NCBI GenBank assembly: GCA_030595485.1
Contig: JAUVDE010000053.1
Coordinates: 1 to 13,101, forward strand
Origin: Draconibacterium sp.
GTDB lineage: Bacteria > Bacteroidota > Bacteroidia > Bacteroidales > Prolixibacteraceae
Length of the DNA: 13,101 nt
Direction of reading: 5' to 3'
The notes under the pieces are model-generated. The model was given only the letters and a program-made list of their open reading frames with translations. It made no database searches and had not been told where the DNA came from. Made by a program: the position numbers and the translations under genes. Numbering within the stretch: position 1 is the stretch's first letter; every line of letters begins with the position of its first letter. Of the stretch, positions 12,667 through 13,101 are shown piece by piece.

Positions 12667-12745
12667 AATATCCAATATCCAATTTTCAACGCTCAAGATC
12701 CAAATAATGGGAATTGGGTATTGAACATTCTACATTGGGTATTTT
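12665..12745. repeat. AT-rich inverted repeat, atatccaat family, right copy
   Basis: aaaatatccaat (12665-12676) pairs with attgggtatttt (12734-12745) and, nested inside, atatccaat (12675-12683) pairs with attgggtat (12713-12721), each with one T-G pair. It begins within the stop codon of the four-helix-bundle gene and runs into the 3' end of the glycosylase gene, forming the whole gap between these convergent genes. Confidence 0.65.
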
Positions 12746-13101
12746 CTTATTACAAACCGCCAGGGAATGCTAATCCATGGTTCTCCGGCATAATCAATCC
12801 CAACACGAGGGACAGCCTTATACCTTGGTTTTATATCGGAGTCTTCAATCCATATTCGCTTTGAAGTACTTAAATTTTCGCCATAAAATGATTTATCAAG
12901 TTGAAGTGCTTTTCCAACTCGTCCCGGGCCTGAGATATTTTTTACACCACGAATTAGTACAGCAGATGCGTCATTTTCTTCTCCGGTTACGATATTCAGC
13001 AGCCAATACATTCCATAAATAAGGTAAACGTAAACCAATCCTCCTTCCTTAAACATAACTTCAGTACGAGCAGTTTTGCCTTTGTTGGCGTGGCAGGCTT
13101 T
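12730..13101 (-). CDS. DNA-3-methyladenine glycosylase, C-terminal part (N-terminus outside window)
   Basis: A base-excision repair enzyme of the AAG/MPG family, which removes 3-methyladenine and other alkylated purines from DNA. The visible 123 residues begin at the ACHANKGKTARTEVMF motif, which aligns with the conserved His/Arg region of the family. YVYLIYGMYWLLN (24-36), ASAVLIRG (45-52), NISGPGRVGKAL (55-66) and PRVGIDYAGEPW (98-109) follow. The catalytic Glu normally lies some ten residues before the visible part and is off the window, so activity cannot be judged. The frame stays open to position 13101. The ATG at 13056 is internal, not the start. The last residues (KYPM) and the TAG stop are encoded by the repeat at 12665-12745, so the original C-terminus seems to have been replaced. 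Confidence 0.92.
   Translation of the reverse strand, partial: KACHANKGKTARTEVMFKEGGLVYVYLIYGMYWLLNIVTGEENDASAVLIRGVKNISGPGRVGKALQLDKSFYGENLSTSKRIWIEDSDIKPRYKAVPRVGIDYAGEPWISIPWRFVIRKYPM

Noticed and set aside
12477..12689. Minus-strand frame opposite the four-helix-bundle gene
   Set aside because: It is antisense to strongly conserved family motifs and has no features of its own.
12777..13022. Plus-strand frame opposite the glycosylase gene
   Set aside because: It is antisense to the well-recognised glycosylase and shows no independent domain.

Overview
The window comes from the chromosome of a Bacteroidota bacterium, most likely in or near the Marinilabiliales/Prolixibacteraceae. I infer this from the AT-rich sequence, the TAnnTTTG-type -7 promoter boxes, the lack of clear Shine-Dalgarno sites, an AtpB with a long periplasmic N-terminal domain, and families of short dispersed repeats between genes. 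The genus cannot be fixed from the sequence alone.

Layout. Positions 1-9646 are almost entirely minus-strand housekeeping genes. In transcription order (right to left) they are coaX (type III pantothenate kinase), dxs (first step of the MEP isoprenoid pathway), an orphan membrane histidine kinase, a DUF177/YceD protein with rpmF (ribosomal protein L32), fabH (fatty-acid initiation), then a bactofilin whose 3' end overlaps atpZ. After these come a four-TM AtpI-like protein and the F0 genes atpB, atpE and atpF, the last cut off by the window edge. From 9790 the strand switches: a receiver-domain protein with a C-terminal transmembrane anchor and a POT-family MFS transporter lie on the plus strand.

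From 11857 to 12745 the character changes to accessory sequence: several unrelated dispersed or inverted repeats surround one small gene of the S23/IVP-like four-helix-bundle family. The window ends inside a minus-strand DNA-3-methyladenine glycosylase gene, whose last codons and stop lie in one of these repeats.

How the genes work together. The atp block builds the membrane F0 sector, with AtpZ and the AtpI-like protein probably acting as assembly or ion-handling accessories and the bactofilin co-expressed upstream. DUF177-rpmF and fabH form the familiar ribosome/lipid cluster without plsX. I see no clear new defence or metabolic system. The best candidates for follow-up are the four-helix-bundle gene with its nested inverted repeats, the membrane-tethered receiver protein, and the repeat-derived ends of atpZ and the glycosylase gene. 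Five start codons are revised from the longest open frame (atpB, atpZ, DUF177, receiver protein, POT transporter), using promoter positions, signal peptides or family start points.
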